Assembly (NCBI GenBank): GCA_004293045.1
Contig: RDXY01000018.1
Coordinates: 1-33,819 of the forward strand
DNA: 33,819 nt
Source: Flavobacteriia bacterium
Lineage (GTDB): Bacteria > Bacteroidota > Bacteroidia > Flavobacteriales > Flavobacteriaceae
Reading direction: 5' to 3'
Positions 33,135-33,819 of the stretch are shown here, in pieces (positions within the stretch are counted from its first letter, which is position 1; every line of letters starts with the position of its first letter). The notes under the pieces are model-generated. The model searched no databases and was not told where the DNA came from. It saw only the letters and a list, made by a program, of their open reading frames with translations. The position numbers and the translations under genes are program-made.

Positions 33135-33677
33135 ATGAGAAAAGGAGTTGAATATATTGCTTTTCTTTTAGTGATTTTGTTTCTACAAAGTTGCGAAAGT
33201 AACTTAAAAGAAGTTCAACGAATCTATAAAACAGCATTTGTGCCAACAGGGGAAGCCGATTCTATCAATTTAAAATATACCGATTCTGGAAAAGTAAAAT
33301 CCATCTTGCAGAGTTTAAAAATGATTGATTATGCTACAGCAAAAAACCCGTTTGTTGAATTTCCGAAAGCCGTTTTAGTGACACTTTTTGATACCAATGG
33401 AAATAAAACAACAGTGATTGCTGATAAAGCCATTTCTTACAAAAAAACAGAAGTCATCGATCTGATAGGAAATGTGAAAATTCAAACTTACGATGGAAAA
33501 ATTTTACAAACCAATCAATTGTATTTTGATCAGAAAAACGAATGGTTTTTTACCGAAGAACCCTTCACATTTAAAGATGCTGACGGAAGTTTTTTACAAG
33601 GAATAGGTATTGATTTTAGTAAAGACTTTAAAATCTTCAACATGCAAAATAATAACGGAGAAGTAAATAATATGTAA
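33135..33677 (+). CDS. lptC: LPS export ABC transporter periplasmic protein LptC
   Basis: A 180-residue protein with a lipobox (FLQSC) rather than the inner-membrane anchor of E. coli LptC. The body is the OstA/LptC-like beta-jellyroll: FVEFPKAVLVTLFDTNGNKTTVIADKAISYKKTEVIDLIGNVKIQT-type strands, followed by ILQTNQLYFDQKNEWFFTEEPFTF and GSFLQGIGIDFSKDFKIF. LptC passes lipopolysaccharide from LptB2FG to LptA. The lipid anchor and operon place are usual for Flavobacteriia. It starts four nt after the barrel gene. Confidence 0.87.
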   Translation: MRKGVEYIAFLLVILFLQSCESNLKEVQRIYKTAFVPTGEADSINLKYTDSGKVKSILQSLKMIDYATAKNPFVEFPKAVLVTLFDTNGNKTTVIADKAISYKKTEVIDLIGNVKIQTYDGKILQTNQLYFDQKNEWFFTEEPFTFKDADGSFLQGIGIDFSKDFKIFNMQNNNGEVNNM

Positions 33678-33687
33678 TTTTAAAACT

Positions 33688-33819
33688 ATGAAATATTTTA
33701 AATACACCCAATACTTATATTTAATAGCTTCACTACTTTTTTTAATATCTGTAATTGTAAAAATTACTAAAAATGAAGAGTATGGATTACAAGCAATTAT
33801 AGCCGTAGGATTCGCTATC
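33688..33819 (+). CDS. Small membrane protein, 3' end beyond the window
   Basis: The first 44 codons of a gene that runs off the window. It starts MKYFKYTQYLYLIASLLFLI with one hydrophobic helix, a short charged KITKNEEYG turn and a second hydrophobic stretch, so it is probably a small two-helix membrane protein. It follows lptC by ten nt and is likely in the same operon. I cannot assign a family. Confidence 0.7.
   Translation, partial: MKYFKYTQYLYLIASLLFLISVIVKITKNEEYGLQAIIAVGFAI

Overview
The window looks like a piece of a low-GC Flavobacteriia chromosome, most like Flavobacterium. The reasons are AT-rich DNA, start sites without Shine-Dalgarno sequences, many TAnnTTTG -7 boxes (the Bacteroidota promoter element), three secreted proteins with type IX secretion (T9SS) C-terminal sorting domains, a PorP/SprF plus PorE-like gene pair, and a dnaE whose product carries an N-terminal proofreading exonuclease domain. 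No phage, insertion sequence with transposase, CRISPR array or rRNA gene was seen.

Layout. 1-6.6 kb: the end of an HI0933-type flavoprotein gene; a reverse-strand TspO gene; a divergent mevalonate/isoprenoid operon (mvaD, a small four-helix-bundle gene, mevalonate kinase, a UbiA prenyltransferase); then an Rsu-type pseudouridine synthase and a DUF6252-like lipoprotein. 6.7-12.8 kb: dnaE, thioredoxin, a DUF58 protein. 12.8-16.6 kb: tRNA-Asp with a consensus promoter, a 902-residue T9SS cargo protein and a small lipoprotein. 16.6-21.7 kb: a reverse-strand flippase-like membrane protein, ruvC, hemW, a GxxExxY gene, a cyclase-family enzyme, a YjbR-like protein and a PH/SHOCT protein. 21.8-30.7 kb: an Omp28-like T9SS cargo with a lipoprotein, PorP/SprF with a PorE-like OmpA protein, and a reverse-strand 1072-residue T9SS cargo with five SusE/SusF-like modules. 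30.9-33.8 kb: reverse-strand tRNA-Phe, then coaX, an outer-membrane barrel, lptC and the start of a small membrane protein.

The most interesting signal is a pair of one-gene cassettes. The four-helix-bundle gene (23S rRNA intervening-sequence-protein family) sits in the mevalonate operon, and the GxxExxY gene (PD-(D/E)XK nuclease-like) sits between hemW and the cyclase gene. Each lies between long inverted repeats of 30-40 nt, in the same direction as its host genes, with its stop codon 0-7 nt from the right repeat. The arms of both, though unrelated in sequence, are built from short units repeating with a 21-nt period. Neither has a transposase or a clear target duplication. They look like two members of one class of intervening-sequence-like element placed in mRNAs rather than in rRNA. 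In one case the element also supplies the last codons of MvaD.

Most other genes are ordinary for the group: replication and recombination (dnaE, ruvC), cofactor synthesis (hemW, coaX), envelope assembly (lptC, barrel protein) and T9SS-exported surface proteins.
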